Shown here piece after piece: positions 33,600-48,066 of a stretch of 64,000 bases of DNA. The position numbers and the translations under genes were made by a program. This stretch comes from Toxotes chatareus (lineage: Eukaryota; Chordata; Actinopteri; Toxotidae): positions 23,155,580-23,219,579 of the forward strand of contig CM028902.1 in assembly GCA_016801885.1 (NCBI GenBank). Reading direction: 5' to 3'. Numbering within the stretch: the first letter of the stretch is position 1; each line of letters opens with the position of its first letter. The notes beneath the pieces were generated by a model that did not search any database, was not told the origin of the DNA, and saw nothing but the letters and a program-made list of their open reading frames with translations.

Positions 33600-36500
33600 T
33601 GTGCCTTTCACAGTGACTGTCAACATGTTAGTGGTACATTTCCATTTTAACAGTTTTTCTTGTTTTATGACCAACCTCCTCAGATTAAACAACCTCCTCA
33701 ACTCTTTCTGTAAAATCTAGATGTCGAGATGAGTCTGTGACGTGTCTGTTACACCACATGTGCAAAGGATAACATATTTGAAGGTGTTAACTTTTAAAAT
33801 GTGTGATTTCTGCAGTTTTTTTTAGTATATATTAAGATGATATGATCTAAGCAGTTTTGCTTTATACATTACACAGTAGTCACTGAAACACATTACCAGA
33901 GTATTTTTTCTCTTTTCTTTTTTAAGGCAGTAGGACTGAGTATTAAAACAAGTAAAAGTTATTTTAGTTTGTGTGTGCCCAAGTGAAAATGGAAATATAG
34001 GTCACACAGTGTGTGGAAATTCATTGACTGTGCCGGATGTTGGAAAACCAGATCATTACAGTGAAATGTGGATCTCTGAAAACAGAACGGAGTCTGTTTC
34101 CAGTCAAAATCTGGAACCGGCAGTTTAAACATTCCCGTCACACAGCATGAAATGAGCTGTGGCTCCACCAGCTTCTCTAATAATCACTAAAGTCGTGTCG
34201 ATTGTGATATGTTTCTATTGTCTATGTGCAATATAATCTTTTTTACTGGCTGGTCAGTCGAGAGGCAGTTCACTGGAAAATAAGTAAGGGATGAACAAAT
34301 GGTACTTCACTCTCACAGCAGCATTTTCACTTTGTGTTTCCTGTTTCCTTTGTGACTTTGCTCACTGTAAATACTTGTGTGTCCTGACTGTAATATTTAT
34401 GAATATATTTCCCTGCTTGTGTGGCCAAACTATACAAAAACTATAGAGTATATGACACAACAGTGTTTTTAATTGATTATTTTCATATTGATTCATTCTA
34501 AATGGATCAAGTTAAGAAAAGAGCAACTGAGCTGCAATATGCACAGTTGTGATGGAACAAAATAATTTTCCATAGACTTAATTCAAACATAACATTTACT
34601 GCTCAAAGGCAACACTCAATCAGCCAATCAGTACCATCTAGTGGATGCAAGTAGTCATCTATATTTATTACATTTTCATTGCATTGCACCTCAAACACTG
34701 TTTTCAATGACAAGCTGGTCTCGGGGACATAAAGTGGGCAGAATTCACTATCACAGCAAGAAACACTGGTGGAAAAACTATACATGTGAGCATCTCAAGC
34801 ACTTACAACACCAATGATGGTCATTAACTAGGATTTCCAATGGTAAAAATCTGATGCAATACAGACCACAGAACGGTTTTGATTACATTTCAATTTCAAT
34901 TTCAATATGGCGCCTTAACAGATGAAGCTGGCAGTGTTCCATGTCTCAACAGGGATTTGAAAGCATTTAAACTGACAGAAGGGTTTTCGAAACACAGCAT
35001 CAGTAGTTCTGTGTGGTTGGTATTGTGTTGTTTATGATGGGAAAAGCTTCAACCATTGTCTGAATACTGGTTCCAGTGCAGCAGAACACTCAAGCTTCGA
35101 TTCTTGGCAGCTGTACCTAAAGCTTGCTCATGTTTCATCGGGTTTGAGAAGCCACTGAGGCATGCCGTCCTTATCACTGCACTAGCAAAACCCTGATGGT
35201 CAGGAAGGAGCGGAGTGCATTTCTGGTGATAGCGTGTAACACACTGTCAGCGTGGTGTAAAAAAGATGAAAATGCCAACCTCAGCACGCATGTAGCTTCT
35301 TGTGGTAAAGAGCATTTCACAAGAACGAAAAAAAAAAAACATGGCGTGATGCAGCACAGTGTTGCACAAAAGGTTTTTGAGGATCACTGGATTTCAGTGT
35401 GTGTGCGCGTGCATGCAAGGGACACATTTTAATGTCAACTGTCCATTAGATTGGAACAGTCTGGATATCAGACTGTTAATACTGAAAAAGGTGACGTGTC
35501 AGTACAACATATTCTCTGTGACTGGTGAAACCATGAATTTGCAGGCAGTGAGAAGACAGTCCCAGTGTGCTGCTTATGAATGTGACAAGTTTTAAGATGT
35601 TTTCACGCCCGTAGAGACGGGAAGCAGCAAAGTGCTACATTCCTGTTGTGAACTTTTCTGTATGAAGCTGTCTATGAATAAAGGGGAAAATAATACATAC
35701 AGAACACTTCTGTCCTCTGAGTCAAACTGTATTGTGCAATAGGAGGAAAGAAGCTACAATATACAAGACCACAAGTGTGTGTGTGTGTGTGTGTGTGTGT
35801 GCAAGTGGTGCATCTGTTTTGCAATGTAGAAGACGGGCTTATCTGCCCTTCCTAACACACAGACACACACAGTTTCAACATTGTGTCCTTGAACAGAACC
35901 TTTGAGATAAGACACCTCATAACACATTCTTGCATTTTTCCCAGAAACGATCAAAAAAGCTTGAGAAACCTTCTGCTCATTAAGCTTATGTAACTAGAGT
36001 TCTCTATACATATGAGCATATACATAGTAGCTATGTAGTGCCACAACCACATATAAAGGGCAGACACTGGGACTTTGGTGCTGGAGCCTCTCCTTTTTTT
36101 TTTTAAAGGGATAAGCTGAAAAAGTGACAAGTAACAAAAACATCAAGGAATCAGAGGGAAAAAATGAACCGTGGGAAACACAACAGAAACGACATAATCT
36201 GCATCTGCAGCCTCACAGCAAGCTGCCACAAACTCTCGCCCCTTTTGCCCACTGAAAGGTAATATACCTTCTCCCCCCTCACCTAACTGGAACATACCAC
36301 CTGCTCAGGTAAGCATGGGGGTGAGCTACACAGACAGTAGGCTTTCAAACCACATACAAAACCACACAACTGTAAACACTGGATTTTTCTGTTACAGCTG
36401 AAAGTCACAATCTGCTATAAGAACACACATTATTCATAAGTGCACAAATGACAACCAAATGTCATTTACCACCACAGTGTTTCACCTACCCTCCCACATC

Positions 36501-37960
36501 CCAGCAATGCCCAGTCCCTGACTGCTCAGTGGACCTAATGATGCAAACCTGGTTTCACTCTCCCTGATTGAGCAGCTGATTCACCCAGTCAGACCACCTG
36601 AAAATAATCAGAGCGGACTCAACCTTCTAACATATAAACCTGAAAACAAATATAAACCGCACATCACAAGCAGTGTGTCCAGTTTTTGGAAACCCTGACA
36701 AATTATCGGAAACATTTGACTGAAACTGGGATAATATATCACACGAAACAGTGATAATGTGGGGGAAGAGGATCCAGTGATAAAGGAATGGAACAGCCAA
36801 GTTAAAATAAATGATTTCACCTTTTCATGGCATTCCCCTCTTTTATGTTTTATAAAGCATCAGTCTTTTTACAGTCTGTGAGTTCCATCTGTCATTCAGC
36901 CAGTGGAAAAATGGATACGACAGTTTAGAAATGGGTAAAAGACTCTGCAGTGCAGGTAGTGTTTGAAAAAAGTTGCATAACATGAATGAGCTGTGTAGCT
37001 ATGATCACTCACAACAATAAGTCCCAGTATTGTCAGCAAAAACAAGACACATAACCAGGCTTTGAGTGTAGCTGGCGCTCGAAGGGTCTGTTGAACTTCG
37101 GAGCAAACCCTCTGGTTTTTAAATCACCAGTAGAGGTTGCCCTTGTCTTCTTGTGAGCATGTGGTGTACTTCCTACTTTGCTGCTAAGTACTGAGGTGGT
37201 TGTCAATCAAATCTTCGAGGCGAGAGGTTACCAATCATTTGACCTATCAATGGGAAAGTCATTGTGTCTGCTGTGCTCAGGACCCAGCCCACCTTTAACC
37301 AAACTCCTGTGTTCACTGGCCAAACAGTTCTTCATGTGGGCTGAACTCATACCTTGGGTTGGCTTTTTACAATAAGCCACTGAGACTTCATCAGTCAGAA
37401 TTTGGACTGTTGGCTCTCCTTAGTCCAGGTTTTGGTCAGCGGTTGAGATTCATCTTGTCACTGCTTCCTGTGGTGAGAGGCCTGTGGTTGTGTGTTGTCT
37501 GACTCACATGTGTATTAATACCAAAGAGAGAGCCTGAGTGTCCTGCATTATTTTGGTCAGTTTGTTTTTTAATACCTCCGCTCTGCGGCTGATTCAGATT
37601 GCTTCAGATTAGCGCCCAGTGTTTGAGCCAGAAACAAAATGGTTTCGTTCACAAAATGAGTTCTGTTATCTTTTTTTCTGGAATTCCTCCTCTTGAGATT
37701 GAGACTGATTGTTTTGTAGCAGATGTTTTGCAGTTTTGTCTTGGCATCAGCGTTTCGCACAGAAATGCTTCAGCCCATTATTCAGCCCTCATCAGCCCTG
37801 CTATTGGCTCTAGCTGTATGATTATCATTTTTGGTATGTGCCTGACATTTACATACCACTACATGCACAGAAAGGAGAATGGTTTCGAGAAGCTTCTTGA
37901 TAAGAATGCGAAAATGGTTCCTCATTCCTTATGTTTCTATTGTTTGTCCTCTCGAGTGTT
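33600..37960. other. Gene-free interval downstream of cetp
   Basis: No ORF here resembles a known protein. Holds a TG microsatellite at 35775-35801 and an isolated AATAAA (+) near 35677. It may contain unannotated UTR or long non-coding transcripts, but I cannot support one. Confidence 0.5.
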
Positions 37961-37969
37961 TCTTGTTTG

Positions 37970-38517
37970 GAGAGGAGATGGAGAGGAGAATGTTGTCCAA
38001 AATTAGGACAGTATTGGACTCTCCTTCACACCCTCTCTACCATGTGCTGATCAGTCACAGAAGCTCGTTCAGCAACAGACTCATTGTTCCACGCTGCACA
38101 AGAGAGCGACACAGGAAATCATTCCTGCCTGTCACAATCAAGCTGTATATAATTCAGAACTCTAAAAAATCACAGACTCGTGTATACTGTGTATACATCA
38201 TTTTTTTATACCTTTAAACCACATACTTCATGTACATAATGCAAATATGAAGATGTCTTTATTGTTTTTCTATTTTCTGTTTTTATTTCATTATATTGTT
38301 CTGCTTGATATTGGAATATATGTTAATCTTAGGGTCTTTTATACTTTTTTCTTTTTCACTTCATTTTATCGTATTTATTTTAGAAACATTTAGTTTTCTT
38401 GTGGTCTACACATTCTCTGTGCAATTTTCTGCTTCATTTTCAATTTGCACAGGAGTTTGCACGTAACAAACGAATTTCCCCAAAAGGGATTAATTACGTT
38501 TTTCTGATTCTGATTTG
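37970..38517 (+). mobile_element. 5'-truncated LINE 3' end (copy B)
   Basis: Carries the last part of a reverse-transcriptase ORF: MLSKIRTVLDSPSHPL, then FSNRLIVPRCTRERHRKSFL, then a stop. An AT-rich 3' UTR and the end cgaatttccccaaaaggg ... ttctgattctg follow. It is the same family as copy A in herpud1 intron 1, in the opposite orientation. Confidence 0.8.
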
Positions 38518-41500
38518 TTTGTTTTCTTGTCTAGGTTTGTGTGTAAGTGTAGGTGTGTGTGTAAGCCTGGGTATGGCTGACCCTCTGGTGGCATTCCAAC
38601 CAGTTCACCTGCTCACCTGTGCCTGATCAACCAATCAACCACACCTCTTATACCTGCGCTGTGTGGGCACTGGCCTTTCCCTGCATTCTTTGCCAGTTTC
38701 TTCTCAGTGTGATAATTCCTGGTGTTGGTTCAAGTTTTGCTCGACCTCAGCTTCATCTACACCTGACTCTCACCACCATACCATGTTCAGTGCTCATGGT
38801 AACCACAGGCCTTATTTCTACAAAAAAACAGAAAAACATAAAAAAAACCAAAACAACACCTTGTGAAGCTTCCATACAAGCAATCCATAACTATTAACTT
38901 ACCTACTATAAACTTAAATGGTAGAGATCAGACGCTGATGCTGTTTCTGAAAACCAGATATCACAAGACTGAAGTGGAAGTGACAGTGAGTACAAAGTCT
39001 GGAATGTATGTGGGTGTTTCTCCTGTGCAGCTGTGATTGTTTTAGGAGTGATACCATGCTCCCACTGTAATTCACCCAAAGATACTGTCTAAATGAACTG
39101 CATCCACAACCAAGAAGGGAACCAGGGTCTTAGTGGGTGTGGAAGATGGGCAGGTGCAGTATTTGTATGTGTCATACCAAGTACTTTAATCAAACCCTCC
39201 CCCTGAAAGCAGTGAAGGAAGAAGTACTCGGATTTCTTGAAACAATGGAACAGTTAACGATGTATTTGTGAAACACCTGTAGCTCCTGAAATGACCACTG
39301 AGTCAAATTAACACCCCTCTTGTTCTGGCACCAAGGGCAAGATTGTCCTCCTGCTGCACTCAGGGGCTTCCTGTTTCCTCAGCATCCACGCCCATATTGA
39401 GGCGAGTGCACGTGTCATTTAGAGTAGAGGTCACCTCCTGTATGACCTGGGGGGGTGGACACAGCGGATTCAACGCAGATTCAGAGTATCTACGATTGTG
39501 CAATTGTTGTGCTGAACAACAACAAAAATTATTCAGTAGAAAACTCAGTGGAATTTTTTTTATTTTAGTTCTTGTTTTTCAGCTATTTTTACAGTTAAAT
39601 CTGTCATAACCTCATCAAAGCTGTGCCACTGTGTTGTTCCTCTTTTCAAACAGTTATTAACTTATTTCCAGTGAACTTGACATAAAGTTAAAGCACACAT
39701 CTAAAAACAAAAGCAAAGGCAAACATTGACAAACCACAGATTCAGCAGATCTGAGGGAAAAGGGGAAGGCTGCTCCAGAGGAGTTAGGAGTTATATCCTC
39801 AAAAGCACAGCCACCTCTAGATTAAAATGGGAACAGATAAAAGGCCTTGATCAGATCGGAGGGACTGACCACCAAAATTTTTCTGGCATGCCCCCATCAG
39901 ACTGTAAAAAAAAAAAAAAAAAAAAAAGTTCAGCTTAGTTTCATTCTGGACTTTCCCTGGCGCCTTTCGCTTTCTGACATACGCTTAAATCCCCTCTACA
40001 TAATGTGCTATTTCAATAATGGGTGAATTCATTCAGTTTATGTGTTGACCTTAAGTGTTAACTCAGAGACCACCAGCAGGGGACACACTCTCTGCTACTG
40101 AGCAACAGGACTTCGACAGGACCCTCAACTCATAGAGGGGAACTGTTAGGTAACGTGTGTCCACCAATGTTTGAAAAAGAAGAACTGATCACTTCATGCA
40201 TTCATTCACTGAGCACCCGACGTGGTTTCTGCTGTTGTAGTTCTTCCACCTCAAGGTTGGACGTGTTGTTCACTCCGAGAAGCTTCTCTGTTCACCAGGT
40301 AAATGAGTTTAGTCGAAGCATCGTCAGCAACATTTTGAAAGTTACAATTAGTTCACCCGAGCACCAACAAATCCTGCATCCTATGCCCTTTGACCTCCCA
40401 AGATTCATGGACTAAAATGTGCTTTGTATGTATTTTGTCCATAGGGGCCACCATAGCACAGGGAACGCCCTCTTGCCAGTCACACTGCAGTTTTCCACAT
40501 GCTGTACCAATTTTGGGAGGTGAGGAGGGAAATCTGTAACGTTCAACAGCTTCCAGATGGAACTGTTGGACTGCTGTCAACTGAACTGTGCTGTATATTT
40601 GAATGAAGCCATGTACTCTGATGACAGCTTGAGTTAATACTCATATAAAGCTTTACTCTCTACTCTCACTTACCAGGTCCTGCATAAAAGATGTTTCAGA
40701 TTTCAGTTTTAGCTATCCAATGTAATGGTTCAGTGTAAAATAAATAGATTAATGATTGAGAAGATGATAACTTCTGCTGCTTTTGACGTGGCCTTTAACA
40801 GTATAAAATGTGTATTGCACTTTTTTTTTTTATTTCTCAGAAGATTTTTTTTATGAGCTAAATGTTCTTCTTCATGTGTTTGTCCTTGGTGGCTGTCACT
40901 GTTCATGCAGAAGGTCCTTTTACTCCATTCTCTGTTTATTCCAATTCTCTGTCATTTCCCAAAATGCCATGCATGTCTTACTTTATTACTTTTACATTTC
41001 TGTATTTTTTCCGAGAAAGATGCACCAGATACTGAGCAAAAGCCTGAGAGCATCTGTGTGTCACCATCAATCTGTGTGAGCTGAAAGTCAAGCACAAACA
41101 ACTTCAGGGTGTCCATTACCTACAGCTCACCTCAGCACCCCCCCCCCCCCCACACTGACCTTTGTAACCCTGCTTACTGTGAAAGACACACCCCAGGTAC
41201 GTTTTGTTGTCACAGTTTGTATCTTATTTACCGAAAGCACAACTGCAGGCGGGTCACACAGATGTAAACAAGCAACTTGAACAATACCCCCAGCTGAGCG
41301 TGCCAGCCCTTTAGCCTCCCACTACTCTTTGTCTCTCTGTTAACATTCCCCTGCACTGCATTCTTGCCACCCTGTCTGTCTCTGAGTCAGCACTGGGCAC
41401 CAATGCCTCAGCATGACTCTTTGACATACACTGAAACTCTTCCTCATTGGTCTACAAGATGTTTGGGCTTTGCAAACAACAATCGGCGACATCATTCTCT

Positions 41501-43340
41501 CTAAAAGGAGAAGGAGGTAAAATCCAGTGTAAACTCCTTCAGTAACATTCAGCTGTCCTTCACAACAAAGGTTTAATATTTCTCTTCTCCGGCAAAAGAG
41601 CCGACGGAACCTTTTACTGTACGTACATCAGGTGTGGCGGCAGATTTATAAACCATTACCAACGTTTGCGTCTCTCTCACGGGTTTGCTAACAAAGGTGT
41701 TCATACTATACACACAAGGAAAGAAAGACAGACAGAAAGAATTCCAGCCCTTGAAGCAGTGGTCAGTGACCTCTGTCCCTCCCCCCCAGTCTCTGCTTGC
41801 TGTGAGCCTGCATTCCTTTCAATCCCAAACACAACCCAGCAGCTCAAACAAGCAGCCACAAACACTCCTCACTTCTCTCCCTCACTTTTACCTGTTTACC
41901 GTAACCTCCTCTTTTCCTTTTTTTTTTTTTTTTTAACCTTTCTCTCGCTGCCCTTTCTGTTTTATCATCAACAGTGTCAAGAACCTTTGAAAAGCGGGGG
42001 CTATGGCAGCAACTTCAAACCTTCCACACACGTTTGTGCTCATTCCCTGTCAAACCACAGAAGGCAGTGATAAAGTCACAGTACCGAATCCCACTTAAGG
42101 CCACAGAAAGTTAAGATCCCAGTTATCATAGATTCACATCTTCTCCTGTGTGTTTGTTGTAATTTTGACAATAATTCTTTTTTCCCATTAACCCTCATTT
42201 TTAAGCTTAAACACTTACCAAGATGGCAGTGAGCAATAAATCTTCCATCCTTCAAAGTGTTCATTCAGTATGTTGTTTTTTTTTTTCCCCAGAGTCTAAT
42301 AATTATTATCAGATGTGGCCGTACTTTGGAGCTAATAAATGTTTTTATTTTAATTAATTTTGACGTGCTGTTTATCATGGGTATTTGATTTCCTGACTGG
42401 GCAAAGTACAAAGCCAACCTCTGATAAATGCTCCACTGAGAGTGGGGATTTTGCATCAGTGAAAAAAAAACGCCGCAGTATAAAGCAGAAGAGTAAACTT
42501 TTTGTCATTGCACAACACTTTATTTGTTCTTCTGTGGGCGATGCTTCAGAGCCAACGACACACCTGAAAGGAGCTCAACCTCAAGTGTTATTTTCTAATC
42601 ATATAAAAGCAGGAATGGGAGTGTCACTGACACAGCGGACGATTTATTGTCTCAATTTTCAAAAATAAACTTTAGCCTAAGCAGCAAACCTTCATTTAAG
42701 AATGATGGTAAACACGAGCTGTCCTGTCAGACTGCAGAGCTGAGAGAGACAGACGTGAGAGACAGAACAACGTGAATGGATGCGGTTTCTGGCAACAGTG
42801 TCACGTTGGCTAAGGTGACCCTCAGTCAGTTGTGTATAGATTGTGCTTTTGGCTGCAGCTTTGCTTCACCGGGCCAAGTCTGACTCACTGCAGCACTCGC
42901 TCATCTCAGTGTCCATTACCTCGATGAGAACACCACGGAAAACTGTGTAAATCTGCACTGACCCCCTGCACTGTGTATATCACTGCTGTCAATGCAAACT
43001 CAGCCACATTTAAACTGAAGAACATCCACGTTTGGAGGGATTTGCACCCCTGTCGTTGGTAGCATGGATCTTCCTCTACCTCTGAACCACTGCTGCAGCT
43101 GCGTTCGGTTTGTGTTCAGTAGCCCACAGAGTAAAATCTGGTTTCCTACCGGTTCAGCTGGTAGGAATCTGGTTTCCTACCGGTTCAGCCGGTTCCTTAC
43201 GATGCGGCGCCATACTGCATTTGGTACAACCCAGGCCAAACCTGAGGAGGCTGCGGTACACCATTTTCAGAAAGCAAACATGCACAGGGTTGACACTGTG
43301 CTGGTCTGAATGGCGTATTAGCTAGAGTGGATCTTTGAGC
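38518..43340. other. Gene-free interval between cetp and chka
   Basis: No protein match recognised in any frame. Contains an A run at 39906-39927, a C run at about 41140-41153 and a T run near 41919-41934. The stretch 38560-38820 has the look of a dispersed fish repeat, but I cannot name it. Confidence 0.5.
43135..43189. repeat. Tandem duplication, 31-bp period
   Basis: The 24-base sequence beginning aatctggtttcctaccggtt occurs at 43135-43158 and again, identical, at 43166-43189. The join contains a 6-bp inverted repeat (cctacc...ggtagg, 43145-43165). Confidence 0.85.
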
Positions 43341-43369
43341 TTAAAGCCATCACCTGCATGCTAACATGT

Positions 43370-43660
43370 TCACAGTGACGGAGTTCACATGCTCATTTTA
43401 AGCAGGTCATGTTTACTATGTTCACCATGTTTTTAGTGTGTTAGCATGCTACCATTTGCTATAATTAGCACTGAACACAAACCACAACTGAGACTAATGG
43501 GAGTGTCACCTGATGGAGGTGCAAGATGAAAAGTCAGGGGATCACCAAAGGAATTACAAATTCATCCTCTGGGGATAAGGATAAGTTAAAATGTTGGTGG
43601 TGCCAAAGTCTGAATGTTTCATCCTCTGAAGACTCTAAATGTCTACAGAGTCTCATGATG
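43370..43660. mobile_element. Common teleost interspersed repeat fragment
   Basis: Contains gtgttagcatgctaccattt, then attagcactgaacacaaa, gatgaaaagtcaggggatca and attcatcctctggggat in that order. From memory this order is typical of a very abundant non-autonomous fish repeat. The class is uncertain and no ends were identified. Confidence 0.55.
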
Positions 43661-44099
43661 ACCCACCCAGCAGAAGCTGTCAGCATATTCCTGCCTGAAC
43701 CAAAATGGAGGACCAACAGACTGATGTTACTGTCTCTAGTGGCGGCCAGAGTTTTCAACTGAAGCCTAAACAATGAAAAGGAGGTTAAAGTCTGTGCTGT
43801 GATAAGATAGCTTGAGCTTGAGTAAATGTGGAGTTTCTATGTATCCTGTAAATATACTGTATGAACTTATGTTTTCTGCTTAATAAACTATTACAACCAG
43901 AATTGTTCCAAGAATAATAACTCAAACTCTGTTTATCCCACATGTGAGAGTGAGGACCAGTTTGAAAGTATTTAAGCAGCAGTTCCCTCAGGCACCATGG
44001 CTTGTTTGACCACACTGGTCAGGTGTCTCTGTTATATTGACCATAAACACATGAACAAACAAAAGAAACCACTGGTCAGTCCGTTTCTTCTCTTTCACT

Positions 44100-45041
44100 T
44101 TTATTTGTGCAAAGCAGAAAAGTACATTTACAGGCCAGGTCGTTTCTATGCAGTTAATGTGAACCATTAATGATTTTAATTAGGTTTTTATGAGTCCATA
44201 CTGTTTGCATCCAGTAAGCTGCATAGATAGCAAAGGTTATCACTGTGAGTCACATGATAATGTAGTTAAGGCTGATACCACAGAGCAGAATCTGCTTTTT
44301 AACAAAGTGTATTACATTATAATAATGTACATTCTCAAGGATAAGATACAAGTTACGTTTCTTTATATTTGGATAATTTTTAGCATGACCCTCTTTTTAT
44401 TTTCATTAGTGAATATGTCATATGTTAAATTACAGCTTTAAACAGAAGTGAGTGTGTTTGTTCTCTACCGGACACATTAAAATTTTACTATAAGAACCAA
44501 TTCGATAAGAACCTTAGTCGTTTTGGTCCAAAGTTTATGCAGGACTGAGATTTAAGTAACAACTATGGAATGTGCTATAACTACAGATCATGGTGTCCAT
44601 TTTTTCTATAACAAATGTTTAAAAAAAAAAGTGAAAAAGGAAGTGGAAAGAGCATACTGTGAAAGGTCAGGGCAAACACATTTCATACATTTGATACATT
44701 TCAAAATAAGAGACAACTTCTGAATAAGAAAAATACAAATTCAAGTTAAGTAGAAGAAAGAGCTACTGAATGGTACTAAAAAAACAAAACAAAAAAAAAA
44801 AACCAACAGGTACTAAAGACTTTTGCCTCCCAAAGGACGTACCAGTAACAGTTTAAATTTGAACAGTTTCATTAATAGAAGTATCTCAAAATAAAGACAA
44901 AACTATACATTAACCACATTCCAAAAGAAATACAACAATGGAATATACAATAAAATACATTTGCATGTAAAATAAAACTAATATTTCAAAAAGTCACAGT
45001 TCATCAACCCCCCAAATGTTTCAACACGAAAACACTCAAGT

Positions 45042-45079
<38 letters not shown>

Positions 45080-48066
45080 TGCCGTCCTCAGATCCAAAGT
45101 GCCACAGCAGACATTCAGACGCCTCTGGGTGGTTCCAGTATCAGACGACTGGCATAGTGATCAGTTTAGGTTCATGATCCAGCTCAGCTCCCTTGGCTCC
45201 GTGCACACTGTGAAACACGGCGAAGCCATTCCCACAAGAACTATGAAGTAACGCCTACTGTACACTTCACAAGAGTCACACGTTCATTTTGGTGGCTTCC
45301 ACGCTAAATCCCAGGGACTCGGAGGTAAACAGGGAATATACCCCGACGTACAGATCGACTACAACTCAGCAGAAATGAACATGAACGTGTGTGCCAGCCT
45401 TTGCGGTGGTTCCACAGCTTTCATTTGTAACAGCATAGTCACACAACACAGTGCAGTGTTTCTTAGCTATGGCAAACAAGGTTAAAATAAAGCATTTCAA
45501 CCAGTTTTGTGTAATACTACATAGAGCAGGTGTTTAGTAATATCCTTGGTTATGGAGACAATGACTTCTGCTAAACCCGACAACCAACAACAGCAACTGT
45601 CCAGTCACGGCTCAGCATCTGTAATTGGGCACAGCAGGCCCATCAAGCTTTGGGTTTCTTTGTTGTGTTGGGTTGTTCTAAGAGAAATACTCAGCATTGA
45701 TAAGGTTTTGGGAATAGTGTCTTTTTTAAAACCAGAAACACTAAAGTGCTAGGAAGGCATTGAAAAGTGTGTGGCAAATTTCTGGGGTTTGTTTTTTTTA
45801 TGTTTTGGGAGGGACATAACCAGCCTCAGTATTTCAGCGTGATATCACGCGTGTAGCCATCAAGTGCGTATTTAAAGCCCCTTTTACAGGGCTCTCACAT
45901 TAAACAGAGTTAGCTGGAAGCATCAACAAACTCATGGTGCTAACATTAGCTTAATTATCCGGCCAGCTATCGCTTATAAAAGCTGACACTGACGGTTGTC
46001 ATTAGCGTTGGCAAAATCAGTGGTCAGTGAGTAGAAATAAGGATCCAACGATTAAAAATTTGTGTTGAATTTGCCCTGTTTTCATTGTAAAGTGCATATG
46101 TGCTGTTTCAGAGTGGAAAGCTTGACATAGCATAGCAACAGAAAATAAGAGGGCAGAGGAGCCAAAGGTTAACTTCAGGCTGTGTTTAAAATCACCCCCT
46201 TGTTCACTTATTCGCGACTTCATAAACAATTTTTTCCCCCCAGTTTTGGATTGAGGGTTTGATAGCAGAAAGCAGTGCACACGCCGTGGACAGTAAATGT
46301 TGTGTACTATACAATAAACAGGGAGCAATTCTGGACACAGCTTTAGCCTGTTTGTTCTTCTTCACCAGGTAATACACCCGGTTCAACGCGGAGAATCTGT
46401 AGACAATTGATTTTATATCATGGAAAGTGTTGCTGTCATTGTCGGCGTATTTTATCAAGTCCGACAGGCACTGCCACTGTAATGGTAAGCTGAGAAGCTA
46501 GCTCGCGGTCACTGGTACCAACTCCAGTGTAAAAGAAAAACAAGCTAAGATTCAACAAATCAAGGTCTCATTTAAAGGCAGTGAAGTGAAGGCTGTGTTA
46601 GCAGCAGATGATGAATCGGTGTGTCTCTGTATGATAGAATAGTTCATGAGTGTTTGGTGCACTTGAAATGACCTGATGGGGGCGAGGTAGGACTGAGCTA
46701 GTCTCAGGATGTTTGGATGAGAGGCAGAAAGACCAAACAGTCACAGTTCTCTCTCTCTCTCTCTCTCTCGCGTCATTTGGGTCTGACAAGGCGACTGACA
46801 GCACCGACTGAGCTCTCGGCAGTACGGAGCCGTCTTAGTCACTCATACAGTAAAAGCCACACATTACTAAATGCCCCTTTGACAAAGATACTATACAGCT
46901 GTCCAGCTACGAGTTACTTAAGTAAGTAATCTAGACAAAGTCCAGCTGTGCAGTATGACGTCCCTGCTTGTGTCGTTATTCTGGTTTATGGGTACAATGA
47001 TGAGGAAGGTTGGCAGGACGCATTTTCACTAAAAAAAAAAAAACAGTGACCTCGCCAATGAATCCATTTCCTCAATGAGGAACCATTGGCATTTGTACTG
47101 TGTGCAGTTTTCCTCAATGCAGTGATAGTATATAAAAGGTAAAAAATATATATATTAGAGGGCCTAGGGACAATTTCCTCGGCTCATAAAGCATGGCTGG
47201 AATGTCTTTTTGACTAAATCAGATGTTAATGTCCAATGTATAAGCTATACAGAGATGTGGATCTACTTGTCACAGTGATCCATTTTAATATCTTTTCTTT
47301 AATATATTAAAAGTAAAGATGAGTAAAATCACAGTAGAGTAGTGTGATGGCACTAATAGTAAGGAAGCCACACAGAATCGGGCCGAATCGTAATGGAAAT
47401 ACCTGAAGTTTGATGTCTTTGATTTGGATTTGGTGGAGTTTAACCAGCTGCCCAGAAAACTTTTCACATACTCTGAAATACAACATCAGTGAATTTGCCC
47501 TGGCCTGAAAAGAATGACAAATGCAACCATTAAAAAATTAAAATCAACAATTAAAAAAGAAAATCAAACAAACTGCAAAGTGTGTAATATCTCAAAGTGC
47601 AGACACCAGTCTGGCCTGTCTAACAGGTAACGACTCCACCAGCCAAAAAGGTAGCCCATCGGTAACAGGTACGAGGATCGAGTGTAACTGATCCACTGTC
47701 CTCCTGCTCAAAACCCTTGTGTTAGTGATGTGGTTCAAACAAGGCAGAAGCAGAGAGCAGTCCTGACCAGTGATGAAGGTTAGTACAAGTCAAAGCCGTT
47801 TTTTTTTTTTTTTTTTTTTTTGGCTCTTGGGGGTGGGGGGGGTTACACAGTGTAAACTTTGAGCTGCAATGGATTGTGGGGCGTACTTTAAGCATTCTAG
47901 CCATGTGATCAAGCTTTGGCTTTGGTAAACACAACACCAACAGCCAGCAAATCCTCTCAAGGCGGGGAGTGTGAGTAAAGTGTGGGTCGTGGAGTCTTTA
48001 TCACCCTGCATGTCCTCCCGCCGTTTGGCTGAACGTGTTGTCAATCCATCCAATCATCTCGCTCCT
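44100..48066 (-). other. Possible chka 3' UTR / downstream region
   Basis: No coding sequence recognised. On the minus strand, AATAAA signals lie at 44396-44401 and 44100-44105; I saw none between the chka stop and these, so a long 3' UTR of 3.7-4 kb is possible. A run of 29 T (A on the transcript) sits at 45045-45073, and another T run near 47800-47821. Confidence 0.3.

Noticed and set aside
37599..38006. Open reading frame of 135 codons before LINE copy B
   Set aside because: Hydrophobic stretches look membrane-like, but there is no family match, and the end overlaps the LINE in another frame.
41666..42070. Open reading frame of 134 codons in the cetp-chka interval
   Set aside because: Low complexity (poly-Phe from a T run) and no recognisable domain.
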